Below are positions 35,661 through 43,334 of a stretch of 43,334 nt of DNA, piece after piece (position 1 is the stretch's first letter; every line of letters starts with the position of its first letter). The DNA comes from Sphingobacterium alimentarium (GTDB taxonomy: Bacteria > Bacteroidota > Bacteroidia > Sphingobacteriales > Sphingobacteriaceae): contig NZ_SMBZ01000032.1 of the NCBI RefSeq assembly GCF_004342685.1, forward strand, positions 1 to 43,334. Direction: 5' to 3'. Position numbers and translations under genes: made by a program. Under the pieces are notes generated by a model, which saw only the letters and a program-made list of their open reading frames with translations, did no database searches and was not told where the DNA came from.

Positions 35661-36898
35661 AAATATTATTACTCCATCAATATTTTTTGGAAGAAGATGA
35701 TCCTGGAGGATCTCGCTGGAATGAAATGGCTAAATCTTGGATTGAAATGGGTCACGAAGTTTCAGTTATTGCTGGGATGATGCATTATAATGGAAATGTT
35801 AAGAGACCAGAATATAGAGGGAAGTTTTTTGTAAAAAATGTTCAAGGTGATGTCGATGTTTATCGATCTCACGTTTCAGAATCTTACAATTCAGGATTCG
35901 TTGGACGATTATGGGGTTATTTTTCCTTTATGTTTTCTTCCCTTTGGAATGGATTATTCAAAGTCAAAGGAGAATATGATGTTATTATTGTCACGTCTCC
36001 ACCACTTTTCGTGGGGATATCTGGATATTTATTGTCCGTTTTTAAAAGGATGCCAATGGTTTTTGAAATTAGAGACCTATGGCCTGAGTCTGCGATAGAC
36101 ACTGGAGTATTAACAAATAAATTCATTATTAAATTAGCTTATGCCGTTGAAAAATTCATTTATAGGAAAGCTAAATTAATAAATGTCCTAACGCCTGCTT
36201 TTTATAATACCCTCAGAGATAAAAAAAATATTCCTGAGTCTAAATTAATTATGATTCCAAATGCTGCTGATTTTTCGCTATCTGAGCAAATAATGGAAGA
36301 TTTTGATAGAGAAGATTTTCGTTTAAAGCATGATTTAACTGGTAAGTTTGTAATAACATATGTGGGTGCACACGGGGTTGCCAACTATTTGGATCAAATT
36401 TTGGATGCTGGGAAAAAGTTGGAGGATACCAACGTTTTGTTTTTAATGATTGGTCAAGGAATGGAAAAAGCTCGATTGGTTGAAAAGGCTAAACAAATGG
36501 AATTAAAAAACATACGATTTTTGGATGCTGTACCCAAACAAGAGGTTTTCAAATATATTTTGGCATCAGAAATGGGGGCTTCAGTCTTGAAAAAGGTAGA
36601 TACGTTTAAAACAATATATTCCAACAAAACATTTGATTATTTTTCTTGTAAAACTCCAGTCTTATTAGGTATTGATGGTGTTTCAAGAGAATTAGTAGAG
36701 GAAGCAAAAGCTGGTATATATGTTGAACCAGAAAATATTGAAGAGTATAATGAAAAAATTAGACTTTATTTAAACAATACAGAGAGGTTAAAACAGGAAG
36801 GGGAAAATGGATACTTATTTGCAAAATTAAATTTTGATAGAAAGGTTTTAGCTAAAAAATATATGAGTTCCATTAAAAAATTATTGCGTGATGTATAA
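35657..36898 (+). CDS. Glycosyltransferase family 4 (WbuB-like)
   Basis: A 413-residue GT-B retaining glycosyltransferase. The N-terminal domain starts [20 protein letters not shown], typical of the WbuB group, which in E. coli is linked to N-acetyl-fucosamine transfer. [19 protein letters not shown] and [18 protein letters not shown] are conserved in that group. The donor domain has [34 protein letters not shown] and a C-terminal [20 protein letters not shown]. It precedes the initiating transferase and probably adds the second sugar. It overlaps that gene by 8 nt. Exact donor not readable. Confidence 0.9.
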   Translation: MKILLLHQYFLEEDDPGGSRWNEMAKSWIEMGHEVSVIAGMMHYNGNVKRPEYRGKFFVKNVQGDVDVYRSHVSESYNSGFVGRLWGYFSFMFSSLWNGLFKVKGEYDVIIVTSPPLFVGISGYLLSVFKRMPMVFEIRDLWPESAIDTGVLTNKFIIKLAYAVEKFIYRKAKLINVLTPAFYNTLRDKKNIPESKLIMIPNAADFSLSEQIMEDFDREDFRLKHDLTGKFVITYVGAHGVANYLDQILDAGKKLEDTNVLFLMIGQGMEKARLVEKAKQMELKNIRFLDAVPKQEVFKYILASEMGASVLKKVDTFKTIYSNKTFDYFSCKTPVLLGIDGVSRELVEEAKAGIYVEPENIEEYNEKIRLYLNNTERLKQEGENGYLFAKLNFDRKVLAKKYMSSIKKLLRDV

Positions 36899-37502
36899 AG
36901 GCTTTTTTAAACGGTTTTTAGACTTTTCCGTTGCACTATTTAGTTTAATCCTATTAGCTCCAATCTTTTTAGTTCTGGTTATAGGACTTGCAATTGCTAA
37001 TTCAGGTAAACCGTTCTTTTATCAAAAGAGACCAGGTTTAAATGGCAAAATTTTTGAAATAATAAAATTTAAAACCATGAATGATAAGCGAGATAAGGAT
37101 GGGGAACTATTGCCAGATGCTGAACGACTAACTGCAATTGGTGCCTTTGTAAGAAAAACATCGCTTGATGAAATTCCGCAATTAATTAATGTATTAAAAG
37201 GGAATATGTCATTAATTGGACCACGTCCATTATTGGTTCAATATTTGCCTTTGTATAACGAATTTCAAAATAGACGGCATGAAGTGCGTCCTGGGATAAC
37301 AGGTTGGGCTCAAGTCAATGGTAGAAATGCGATTTCTTGGGATCAGAAATTTAATTATGATGTATGGTATGTTGAACATATTTCATTGATTTTGGATCTA
37401 AAAATATTCTTTCTCACCATTAAAAAAGTTTTTGTTAGAGAAGGAATTTCTCAAGATGGTCAAGCTACAATGGAGGTGTTTAAAGGGAATAATAATGAAT
37501 AG
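36891..37502 (+). CDS. Initiating phosphoglycosyl transferase (PglC-like)
   Basis: A monotopic phosphoglycosyl transferase of 203 residues that places the first sugar phosphate on undecaprenyl phosphate. The re-entrant membrane segment is [20 protein letters not shown], followed by [20 protein letters not shown] and the catalytic Asp-Glu dyad in [20 protein letters not shown], then [15 protein letters not shown] and the [19 protein letters not shown] block. The small single-domain size is that of PglC rather than WbaP/WcaJ. Start ATG 36891 is preferred over GTG 36888. Acetyltransferase and aminotransferase partners follow, suggesting a bacillosamine-like first sugar. Confidence 0.94.
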   Translation: MYKGFFKRFLDFSVALFSLILLAPIFLVLVIGLAIANSGKPFFYQKRPGLNGKIFEIIKFKTMNDKRDKDGELLPDAERLTAIGAFVRKTSLDEIPQLINVLKGNMSLIGPRPLLVQYLPLYNEFQNRRHEVRPGITGWAQVNGRNAISWDQKFNYDVWYVEHISLILDLKIFFLTIKKVFVREGISQDGQATMEVFKGNNNE

Positions 37503-38127
37503 TTTATCTGTTTTTGGAGCAAGCGGACATGCTAAAGTTGTTTTAGAAATCATTGAATTAAATGGGATTCAAATTGATCAAATTTATGATGAAGATCCAT
37601 CTAAAGATAAAATTATGAACTTTCCAATCAATCATAATCTAGCAAAGATAAATTCAAATACCTTTGTAGCTATTGGAAATAACATTATTCGTAAAACAAT
37701 TGTTGAGAAATATTCGCTTACAGGACCATATATAAAACACCCATCTGTTAATTTATCCAAACATTCCCAGGTTGGAGAAGGGACAGTTTTGATGGCAGGC
37801 GTTTCTATTAATCCGGATTGTAGAATAGGTATTCATTGTATTCTGAACACAAACTGTTCGGTTGATCACGATTGCATAGTTGAAGACTATGTTCATATTT
37901 CCCCAAATGTTAGCTTAGCTGGTAATGTCAAAATTGGTGAAGGAACACATGTAGGAATAGGAGCAACTATCATCCAAGGATTAAATGTTGGAAGAAATTG
38001 TATTATAGGTGCAGGAGCAGTTATAATTAATGATATTCCAGATAATTCTGTAGTAGTTGGAAATCCAGGCAGAGTAATAAAAAAGTTAAATAGTAAGAAA
38101 GAAAATAAGCAAGAAGATGAACGATAA
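37495..38127 (+). CDS. NeuD/PglD-family sugar acetyltransferase
   Basis: A 210-residue left-handed beta-helix acetyltransferase. An N-terminal Rossmann-like sugar-nucleotide-binding part ([20 protein letters not shown]) leads to hexapeptide repeats from about residue 95, with the catalytic-His region [20 protein letters not shown] and the closing [20 protein letters not shown]. In the PglD reaction it acetylates the 4-amino group of UDP-4-amino-sugar, the product of the neighbouring aminotransferase. The start at 37495 sits 8 nt inside the PglC-like gene; the frame extends further upstream but only through that gene. It overlaps the aminotransferase by 11 nt. Confidence 0.93.
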   Translation: MNSLSVFGASGHAKVVLEIIELNGIQIDQIYDEDPSKDKIMNFPINHNLAKINSNTFVAIGNNIIRKTIVEKYSLTGPYIKHPSVNLSKHSQVGEGTVLMAGVSINPDCRIGIHCILNTNCSVDHDCIVEDYVHISPNVSLAGNVKIGEGTHVGIGATIIQGLNVGRNCIIGAGAVIINDIPDNSVVVGNPGRVIKKLNSKKENKQEDER

Positions 38128-39253
38128 AATTTGGTTGTCCTCGCCTCATATGGGTGGAAATGAATTAAAATATATTCATGAGGCTTTTGATGAAAACTGG
38201 GTGGCCCCATTAGGACCGAATGTAAATGAATTTGAAAAAAGTATTGAGCGATATTTAGATGCAAATGTCCAGGTCGCAGCACTTTCTGCAGGAACCGCAG
38301 CATTGCACTTGGCATTGATTGAATGTGGTGTAGGATACGGAGATGAAGTCATCTGTCAATCTATGACTTTTTCTGCTTCCGCTAACCCAATCGCCTATCA
38401 AGGAGCTATTCCTGTTTTTGTAGATTCTGAAGAAGATACTTGGAATATTTGTCCAACAGCCTTAGAAGAAGCAATAAATGATCGGATTGCAAAGGGTAAA
38501 AAGCCAAAAGCAATTGTTGCCGTTCATTTATATGGAATGCCATTCAATGTAGATGAAGTTATGGCTGTTGCTAATAAATATGAGATTCCGGTTATTGAGG
38601 ATGCAGCTGAGGCTTTGGGTTCTACCTATAAAGGGAAAGCTTGTGGTACTTTTGGACGTTTTGGAGTATTAAGTTTTAATGGAAATAAAATTATCACTAC
38701 ATCAGGAGGAGGAGCTCTAGTGTGCCATTCTGAAGAGGATAAAAATAAAGCTGTATTTCTTTCAACCCAAGCTAGAGATAATGCGCCACATTACCAACAT
38801 TCGCATATTGGCTATAATTATCGAATGTCTAATATATGTGCGGGGATAGGCCGTGGTCAAATGGAGGTTTTGAATCAACGTGTTGAGGCAAGACGTGCGA
38901 TGACAAAATTTTATATTGATTTATTTAAGGATATCCCAGGAGTAAAGGTCTTAGTTGAACCAAATTCAGATTATTTTTCTAATCATTGGTTAGCCGCAAT
39001 CACAATTGATCCCAAGATTGCAGGTTTTACAAGAGAAGATCTGAGATTAGGACTGGCGGAAGAAAACATTGAGTCACGACCATTGTGGAAACCTATGCAT
39101 TTGCAACCTATATTTAAAGATTCTCCATATTATGGCAATAGCATTGCAGAAAGATTGTTTGAGAATGGTCTTTGTTTACCTTCTGGGACAAATTTGGATG
39201 ATGGTCAATTAAGTCGAATATTAGTTTCAATCAGAAATATAGCAACAAAATAA
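38117..39253 (+). CDS. PLP-dependent sugar aminotransferase (DegT/DnrJ/EryC1, PglE-like)
   Basis: A 378-residue aminotransferase that adds an amino group to a keto nucleotide sugar. It begins [17 protein letters not shown], as in PglE/LegC-type enzymes, with ALSAGTAALHLALIECGV, VIEDAAEALGSTYKGK and the PLP lysine Lys191 in SFNGNKIITTSGGGALV. NYRMSNICAGIGRGQME and RPLWKPMH lie at the active-site edge. Together with the acetyltransferase it would convert UDP-4-keto-6-deoxy-GlcNAc to UDP-diNAc-bacillosamine, but the required 4,6-dehydratase (PglF type) is not in this window. Last gene of the long transcript before a 137 bp gap. Confidence 0.94.
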   Translation: MNDKIWLSSPHMGGNELKYIHEAFDENWVAPLGPNVNEFEKSIERYLDANVQVAALSAGTAALHLALIECGVGYGDEVICQSMTFSASANPIAYQGAIPVFVDSEEDTWNICPTALEEAINDRIAKGKKPKAIVAVHLYGMPFNVDEVMAVANKYEIPVIEDAAEALGSTYKGKACGTFGRFGVLSFNGNKIITTSGGGALVCHSEEDKNKAVFLSTQARDNAPHYQHSHIGYNYRMSNICAGIGRGQMEVLNQRVEARRAMTKFYIDLFKDIPGVKVLVEPNSDYFSNHWLAAITIDPKIAGFTREDLRLGLAEENIESRPLWKPMHLQPIFKDSPYYGNSIAERLFENGLCLPSGTNLDDGQLSRILVSIRNIATK

Positions 39254-39266
39254 AATTTAGAATAAT

Positions 39267-39339
39267 AATTGACAAATTCACCTTGTTATTAAGTATTCAG
39301 GTATCGAAATTCAGAATCAAAATAATACCTTTGTCAATT
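39267..39339. promoter_or_regulatory. Promoter -7 box and inverted repeat upstream of wza
   Basis: TACCTTTG (39326-39333) fits the -7 consensus TAnnTTTG; no TTTG is found at the usual distance upstream. AATTGACAAA (39267-39276) and TTTGTCAATT (39330-39339) form a perfect 10 bp inverted repeat 53 bp apart, and the right arm overlaps the -7 box and the expected start. It could be an operator with looping. The 137 bp gap otherwise holds nothing obvious. Confidence 0.5.
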
Positions 39340-39390
39340 AAACTATTTTAAACTCAATATAAAATTTAAATTTAATAAAACACGTTGACC

Positions 39391-40143
39391 ATGAGAATAA
39401 TATTGGGACTAATAATAATAATGAGTTTTTTTTCTTGCGCATCAAAAAAGGAGTTGATATATTTTCAACCTGATTCAATTGCACTAAATACAGCTTTTTT
39501 AAATCAGGCGCCAAAGTTGCAAAGTGGAGATATCTTAACAATCTCTGTTACATCTGACGATATTCGAGCGTCAGAACCATTTAATCAGATTAATGCATAT
39601 CAAGCTGGTACTCCTCAGAATGTAAATCCATTTATTCCTACATATACAATTGATGGTAACGGTAATATTGATTTTCCTAAAATTGGGCAAATAAAATTGG
39701 CAGGATTAACTCGATTAGAAGCAATGGATAAGATTCGCGAGGAGGTCAAAAAATATATAGTAAATCCTGGAGTAAATATGTCCATCCGTAATTTTCGAAT
39801 TACTGTTTTAGGTGAAGTGTTAAAGCCAGGAACATTTATTATAGAAAATGATCGAATAAGCCTGCTTGAAGCAATCGGGATGGCAGGTGATTTAACTATT
39901 AATGGAGTTAGGAAAAATATTTTAGTTATTAGGGAGCAGGATGGAAAAAAAATGGAATATAGGGTGGATTTAACTAAACGTGAATCCTTAAATTCTCCAG
40001 TCTATTATTTAATGCAAAATGATGTAATATATGTTGAACCAAATAATGCCCGAGTTCAATCATCTAACTACACCCAAAATACATCAATATTTGTTTCGAT
40101 AGCAGGTTTAATTATTACCATTGTTGCTGTAATCATAAAGTAA
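39391..40143 (+). CDS. wza: Wza-type polysaccharide export lipoprotein
   Basis: A 250-residue outer-membrane-associated export protein. The signal peptide MRIILGLIIIMSFFSC has the lipobox Cys at residue 16. The poly-export domain follows (KLQSGDILTISVTSDDIR to YIVNPGVNMSI), then a SLBB domain from about residue 140 (ITVLGEVLKPGTFIIEN). A C-terminal hydrophobic helix (SIFVSIAGLIITIVAVIIK) is usual for Bacteroidota Wza. The ATG at 39391 is chosen over TTG 39385 because it starts the signal peptide. It works with the kinase encoded 12 bp downstream to carry polymer across the envelope. Confidence 0.94.
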   Translation: MRIILGLIIIMSFFSCASKKELIYFQPDSIALNTAFLNQAPKLQSGDILTISVTSDDIRASEPFNQINAYQAGTPQNVNPFIPTYTIDGNGNIDFPKIGQIKLAGLTRLEAMDKIREEVKKYIVNPGVNMSIRNFRITVLGEVLKPGTFIIENDRISLLEAIGMAGDLTINGVRKNILVIREQDGKKMEYRVDLTKRESLNSPVYYLMQNDVIYVEPNNARVQSSNYTQNTSIFVSIAGLIITIVAVIIK

Positions 40144-40155
40144 TTGTTTTTAAAT

Positions 40156-42546
40156 ATGTCAAAATCTAACACCTCGACTGTGGATAATCAGGAATTTAAT
40201 TTAAAACTTGTTTTTGAACAATACCTATATTATTGGAAATGGTTTGTCTTTTCTATTTTAATTTGTCTTTGCGCGGCTTTAATCTATCTGAGATATGCTG
40301 ATAAAATATACAATGTCAAAGCTAAAATACTTCTGCAAGATGAAAATAAAGAAGCCGGCGAACTAGCTGGACTTTCGGAAATGGTTGGATTAGGCGGATT
40401 TAGTGGGTCTACATCAGCCTTTGTTCTCGATCAGATCGATGTAATGAAATCTAGAAGAATTTTTAGAAAGGTAGTTGAACAAAATCGATTTGACATCGTT
40501 TATGGAGATAAAGGAAGTATAAAGACATCTGAAATGCTGGAATCCCAATCTCCAGTAAAATTAGTTGTAATAAATCCCACTAAGGTGGATTTGGATTCCA
40601 TTAATTATTCCCTCCTCATTAGTAGTAATTCTGATGGTCTTCATCTTGAGGATAATCATAAGTTTGAGAAAACAGTAAAATTTGGGGAAAAATTTAATAC
40701 TAAGATTGGTGAATTAATGATCTTGCCTCAAGGTAAACCCAATATTAAAGACCCAATTCAGATAAAAATAACCAGTGTCAACAAAGCGGTTGACAAGCTT
40801 CTGAATGAAATTAGTATTACCCCAAATTCAGAAAAACAATCCTATGTTGTTAATTTTTCTATGAATTCGGGTAATATAGGGAAAGGGGAATTGTTATTGA
40901 ACTCATTAATTGATCAATACAATAAGGATGTTACGGAAGATAAATCAAAATTAACGAGAGCGACATCAAATTTTATTAATTCGAGGTTGGATCTCATATC
41001 AAAAGATTTAGCTGAAGCAGATTCTAAAGTGGCAGAGTATAAAGACCAAAACAATTTAGTTGATATGACATCTGAAGCTGAATTGTATATGAAAAATGCT
41101 ACTGAAAACGAACAGAAGCTTATTGAATTTCAGACTCAGTTACGCTTAGCGGAGATGATTGGAGGTGAAGTGAATAGAAAGAGTGGTGATTTACTACCAT
41201 CAAATATTGGATTAGAAGACCAATCAATTCAAACAACCATAAAAGCATATAATGATTTAGTTTTAGAACGTCAAGATCTACTTAAGTCAGCAACCCCTGA
41301 AAACCCAATTGTTCAAAATTTAAATAGAAATATTAATGATTTAGGAAGTTCCTTACAATCTGCGCTTTCTAATTATAGGCAAGTTCTTCAAGCTAATGTG
41401 AATTCTTTGAATAGTCAGAAAAATAAATTTGAAGGGAAGTTAAATCAATTGCCTAATCAAGAGAGAGGCTTTAAAGATATCTCCAGACAACAACAGATTG
41501 TAGAATCTTTATACCTATTTTTATTGCAAAAAAGAGAGGAAACAGAGATTAAAGCTTCTGCAACTCCAGCAATTTTAAAAATCATAGATCAAGCATATGG
41601 ATCGAGAGTTCCTGTTTCGCCTAAAATTCCAATGATTATTTTTGCAGGTTTATTTGTTGGTTTCCTCATTCCATTTGGTATATTATATCTTAAATTTTTA
41701 TTGGATAATAAGATTCACTCGCGTAAGGACATTGAAGAGAAATTCAATGCGCCTATTTTGGGTGAGATTCCAAGTGCAGATGATCCAATTGTAAAAGATA
41801 ATGACCGTTCATCGTTAGCTGAGGCATTTCGAATTTTACGCACCAATATTGCTTTTATGCTTGGTTCTAAAAAGGATTCTGCAGTTATCTTTGTGACTTC
41901 AACTACTTCTGGAGAAGGGAAGTCCTTTGTTGCAACAAATTTATCGAGGATTCTTGCGATGTCTGGTAAAAAGGTCTTGTTAATAGGAGCGGATATTCGT
42001 TCGCCTAAGGTATTGGATTATTTGGGTCTATCGCACCTAAAACATACGAATATTGGGATTACGCAATTCTTGATTAATCCGGACATGCCTGTTGATAATA
42101 TTATTATTAAGAAACCAGCACCTTATGATTTTGATATCATCTATTCCGGCTATATTGCGCCGAACCCTGCGGAATTGTTAATGAATGGTCATTTCAAAGA
42201 GGTGATAGATTATGGACGTGCTAACTATGACTTTGTCTTGGTGGATACGGCTCCAGTTAGTTTGGTAACAGATACTTTATTGATTGCTGATAATGCCGAT
42301 ATGACCATCTATGTGTCGCGTGCGAATTACCTGGATAAACGTCTATTAAATGTTCCTAAGGAACTTTATGAGGATGGCAAGCTGAAAAACATGGCGGTCG
42401 TAATCAATGATGTGGATTTCGCTCGTGGTTATGGATACGGCTATGGTTATGGCTATGGTTATGGTGAGGCAGAAAACGATTCAGTTTCCATACGAGCCAA
42501 ACTTAAAAAAGAATTCAAAAAATTGTTTAAAAAGAAGAAGAAGTAA
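40156..42546 (+). CDS. wzc: Wzc-type chain-length determinant and tyrosine kinase
   Basis: A 796-residue inner-membrane protein that controls polymerisation and export through cycles of autophosphorylation. The Wzz domain starts with a transmembrane helix at about 28-48 (WFVFSILICLCAALIYL). A periplasmic coiled-coil region and a GNVR-type segment (SRQQQIVESLYLFLLQKREE) come next, then a second helix at about 492-515. The cytoplasmic BY-kinase has Walker A SGEGKS (Lys589), Walker A' IGADIRSPK (Asp613) and Walker B FVLVDTAP (Asp697). The C-terminus carries six tyrosines alternating with glycine (residues 759-769), the likely phosphorylation cluster, then a lysine-rich tail. The ATG at 40156 is preferred to TTG 40144. 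The 3' part appears less AT-rich than the 5' part. Confidence 0.95.
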   Translation: MSKSNTSTVDNQEFNLKLVFEQYLYYWKWFVFSILICLCAALIYLRYADKIYNVKAKILLQDENKEAGELAGLSEMVGLGGFSGSTSAFVLDQIDVMKSRRIFRKVVEQNRFDIVYGDKGSIKTSEMLESQSPVKLVVINPTKVDLDSINYSLLISSNSDGLHLEDNHKFEKTVKFGEKFNTKIGELMILPQGKPNIKDPIQIKITSVNKAVDKLLNEISITPNSEKQSYVVNFSMNSGNIGKGELLLNSLIDQYNKDVTEDKSKLTRATSNFINSRLDLISKDLAEADSKVAEYKDQNNLVDMTSEAELYMKNATENEQKLIEFQTQLRLAEMIGGEVNRKSGDLLPSNIGLEDQSIQTTIKAYNDLVLERQDLLKSATPENPIVQNLNRNINDLGSSLQSALSNYRQVLQANVNSLNSQKNKFEGKLNQLPNQERGFKDISRQQQIVESLYLFLLQKREETEIKASATPAILKIIDQAYGSRVPVSPKIPMIIFAGLFVGFLIPFGILYLKFLLDNKIHSRKDIEEKFNAPILGEIPSADDPIVKDNDRSSLAEAFRILRTNIAFMLGSKKDSAVIFVTSTTSGEGKSFVATNLSRILAMSGKKVLLIGADIRSPKVLDYLGLSHLKHTNIGITQFLINPDMPVDNIIIKKPAPYDFDIIYSGYIAPNPAELLMNGHFKEVIDYGRANYDFVLVDTAPVSLVTDTLLIADNADMTIYVSRANYLDKRLLNVPKELYEDGKLKNMAVVINDVDFARGYGYGYGYGYGYGEAENDSVSIRAKLKKEFKKLFKKKKK

Positions 42547-42550
42547 TAAA

Positions 42551-42580
42551 AAAAGGGTTCCAAATATTGGAACCCTTTTT
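42551..42580. terminator. Bidirectional terminator between wzc and the convergent HTH gene
   Basis: AAAAGGGTTCC (42551-42561) pairs perfectly with GGAACCCTTTT (42569-42579) around a 7 nt loop. A/T runs on both sides let it work for wzc on the plus strand (TTTTTC) and for the facing gene on the minus strand. Confidence 0.92.
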
Positions 42581-42601
42581 CTTTGCTTGAAATAGATTTA
42601 C

Positions 42602-42940
42602 CTATCTTTTCAATCTACTCTTTAACATTCCTTCAACCTGTTGTTTGCTGTAGTAATGTCTTCGTCCAATAATAATGGGTTTAAGTACGCCTGTTTTAAT
42701 TAACCGGTAATAGGTACTTGGGCTAATCTTTAGGATTTTCATCACATCATTAGCGTCTAAGAGCTCCATAGTGGCTCCTTCACCGAAGGGGTCGAAATTC
42801 TCCTTGTCTTCTGATCTTTTGTTTTTGATGGCAAGTTGTTTTAAAATCTCTTCCATCACGTTTAGATGTCTACTCATTTGACCGTAGATTTTGATTAATG
42901 TTTTCCGATAATGCTCGGATTCTTGGTGGGTTGAATTCAT
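42602..42940 (-). CDS. Small excisionase/MerR-type helix-turn-helix protein
   Basis: A 112-residue DNA-binding protein. Residues 1-50 are a helical, charged region (YRKTLIKIYGQMSRHLNVME) that may oligomerise. Residues about 58-106 form a helix-turn-helix of the excisionase/HTH_17 type: MELLDANDVMKILKISPSTY, YRLIKTGVL, then a wing with GRRHYYSKQQVEGML. Similar proteins occur in conjugative elements and as stand-alone regulators in this phylum. It faces wzc and shares its terminator. Whether it regulates the polysaccharide locus or belongs to neighbouring mobile DNA is undecided. The possible -7 box at 42988-42995 (TATTTTTG on the minus strand) lies about 50 bp upstream. Confidence 0.85.
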   Translation of the reverse strand: MNSTHQESEHYRKTLIKIYGQMSRHLNVMEEILKQLAIKNKRSEDKENFDPFGEGATMELLDANDVMKILKISPSTYYRLIKTGVLKPIIIGRRHYYSKQQVEGMLKSRLKR

Positions 42941-43239
42941 ATTTCCAATTAGATTTGAAGTTTTATCTACATCAACAATTGTTTAATCAAAAATATCTAT
43001 TATTAAATAAATAGAAAATAAATTAACAAATAATAAATCTTTAATATTTATTTATCTTTTTTTTAAGAATGGTTTCCATTAGCTATTTATTGAAAAATAA
43101 TGCTTATAAAATTCAAAGGATTTTGGTTGAATTTCTAATTTGTTATTAAAGAATGAAAGGATTTGGATCCGGAACCTTAATGTTTACACATAAAAAATCT
43201 TAAAACCAGCTTTTATCCTTCTTGCATCTACGGACTAAG
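42941..43239. other. AT-rich non-coding stretch
   Basis: No gene is visible. On the minus strand TATTTTTG (42995-42988) could be the -7 box of the small HTH gene. The sequence is very AT-rich around 42990-43060; nothing else stands out before the repeats near the right end. Confidence 0.6.
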
Positions 43240-43334
43240 TGTGATCGGTAAATAAAACTACACGATTTTTGGCAAATATGACTACACAATAATTGGCAAG
43301 AATGGTGCAGAATAATTGGCAAGAACAAGTGCAG
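43240..43334 (+). mobile_element. Probable terminus of an IS21-type element
   Basis: Three near-copies of a 23-24 bp motif with the core TTGGCAA lie at 43269-43275, 43293-43299 and 43316-43322, each preceded by variants of ACACAATAA or GCAGAATAA; a further GTGCAG begins at 43329. A weaker related stretch starts TGTGATCGGTAAATA at 43240. Repeated short motifs inside the ends are typical of IS21 elements, whose transposase binds them. No transposase (IstA/IstB) lies inside the window, so the element would extend to the right. The assignment is inferred from the repeat pattern only. Confidence 0.5.

Noticed and set aside
43240..43334. CRISPR array
   Set aside because: The repeats follow each other directly every 23-24 bp, leaving no spacers, and no cas gene is nearby.

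Overview
The window reads as chromosomal DNA of a Bacteroidota bacterium of the Sphingobacteriaceae, most likely Sphingobacterium or a close relative. The evidence is a SusC/SusD outer-membrane pair, TlpA-type thioredoxins, promoters of the Bacteroidota form (TTTG, about 19-20 bp, TAnnTTTG), a membrane-bound TPR-HTH regulator, AT-rich composition and few Shine-Dalgarno sites. The genus is inference; no rRNA or tRNA gene is present to test it.

Left part (1-12124), accessory and patchy. An IS982-family transposase runs off the left edge (1-428, minus). Beside it lies a 5'-truncated remnant of a small DUF6520-like gene (517-783). A minus-strand operon follows: tlpA-like, susC, susD (6087 down to 931), closed by a hairpin at 872-898. 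To the right are two tandem XRE regulators (6379-7183) with a clear promoter and a possible operator, a TlpA-like gene that looks N-terminally truncated (7264-7866) with a strong terminator, and an NTF2/SnoaL-like gene. A 940 bp non-coding mosaic (8395-9332) holds palindromic intergenic repeats, including a perfect 44 bp palindrome and an 86 bp composite unit repeated exactly 440 bp apart. After the TPR-HTH regulator (9333-11066) comes a strictly 11-bp-phased repeat array that reverses orientation at its centre (11090-11221).

Central and right part (12238-42580), one large plus-strand exopolysaccharide/capsule locus of the Wzx/Wzy type. A promoter at 12238-12269 drives a winged-helix regulator with a degenerate nucleotidyltransferase-like domain. 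Then come ugd, a TagD-like cytidylyltransferase, a WbpO/TviB-like dehydrogenase, wecB, wecC and rfbB-C-D-A. These should supply UDP-GlcA, UDP-HexNAcA, UDP-ManNAcA and dTDP-L-rhamnose. The strain-variable, AT-rich core follows: flippase, polymerase, two glycosyltransferases, a WbpG/HisH/HisF sugar-amidation module in which the HisF homologue has lost catalytic Asp11, a fused ADH-Gfo/Idh/MocA oxidoreductase, an acyltransferase frameshifted at a T7 tract, a secreted beta-helix protein, a heparinase-like protein without signal peptide, a WbuB-like glycosyltransferase, and a PglC/PglD/PglE-like trio. After a 137 bp gap with its own -7 box come the export lipoprotein Wza and the Wzc-type tyrosine kinase with a (Gly-Tyr)6 tail.

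Right end. A terminator at 42551-42580 serves wzc and a convergent small HTH gene. The AT-rich remainder ends in three 23-24 bp repeats that look like the terminus of an IS21-type element lying mostly beyond the window.

Together the genes predict an acidic, rhamnose-containing, probably amidated and O-acylated surface polysaccharide, built on undecaprenyl phosphate by the PglC-like transferase, flipped by Wzx, polymerised by Wzy and exported by Wza/Wzc. No CRISPR array, tRNA or rRNA was seen.
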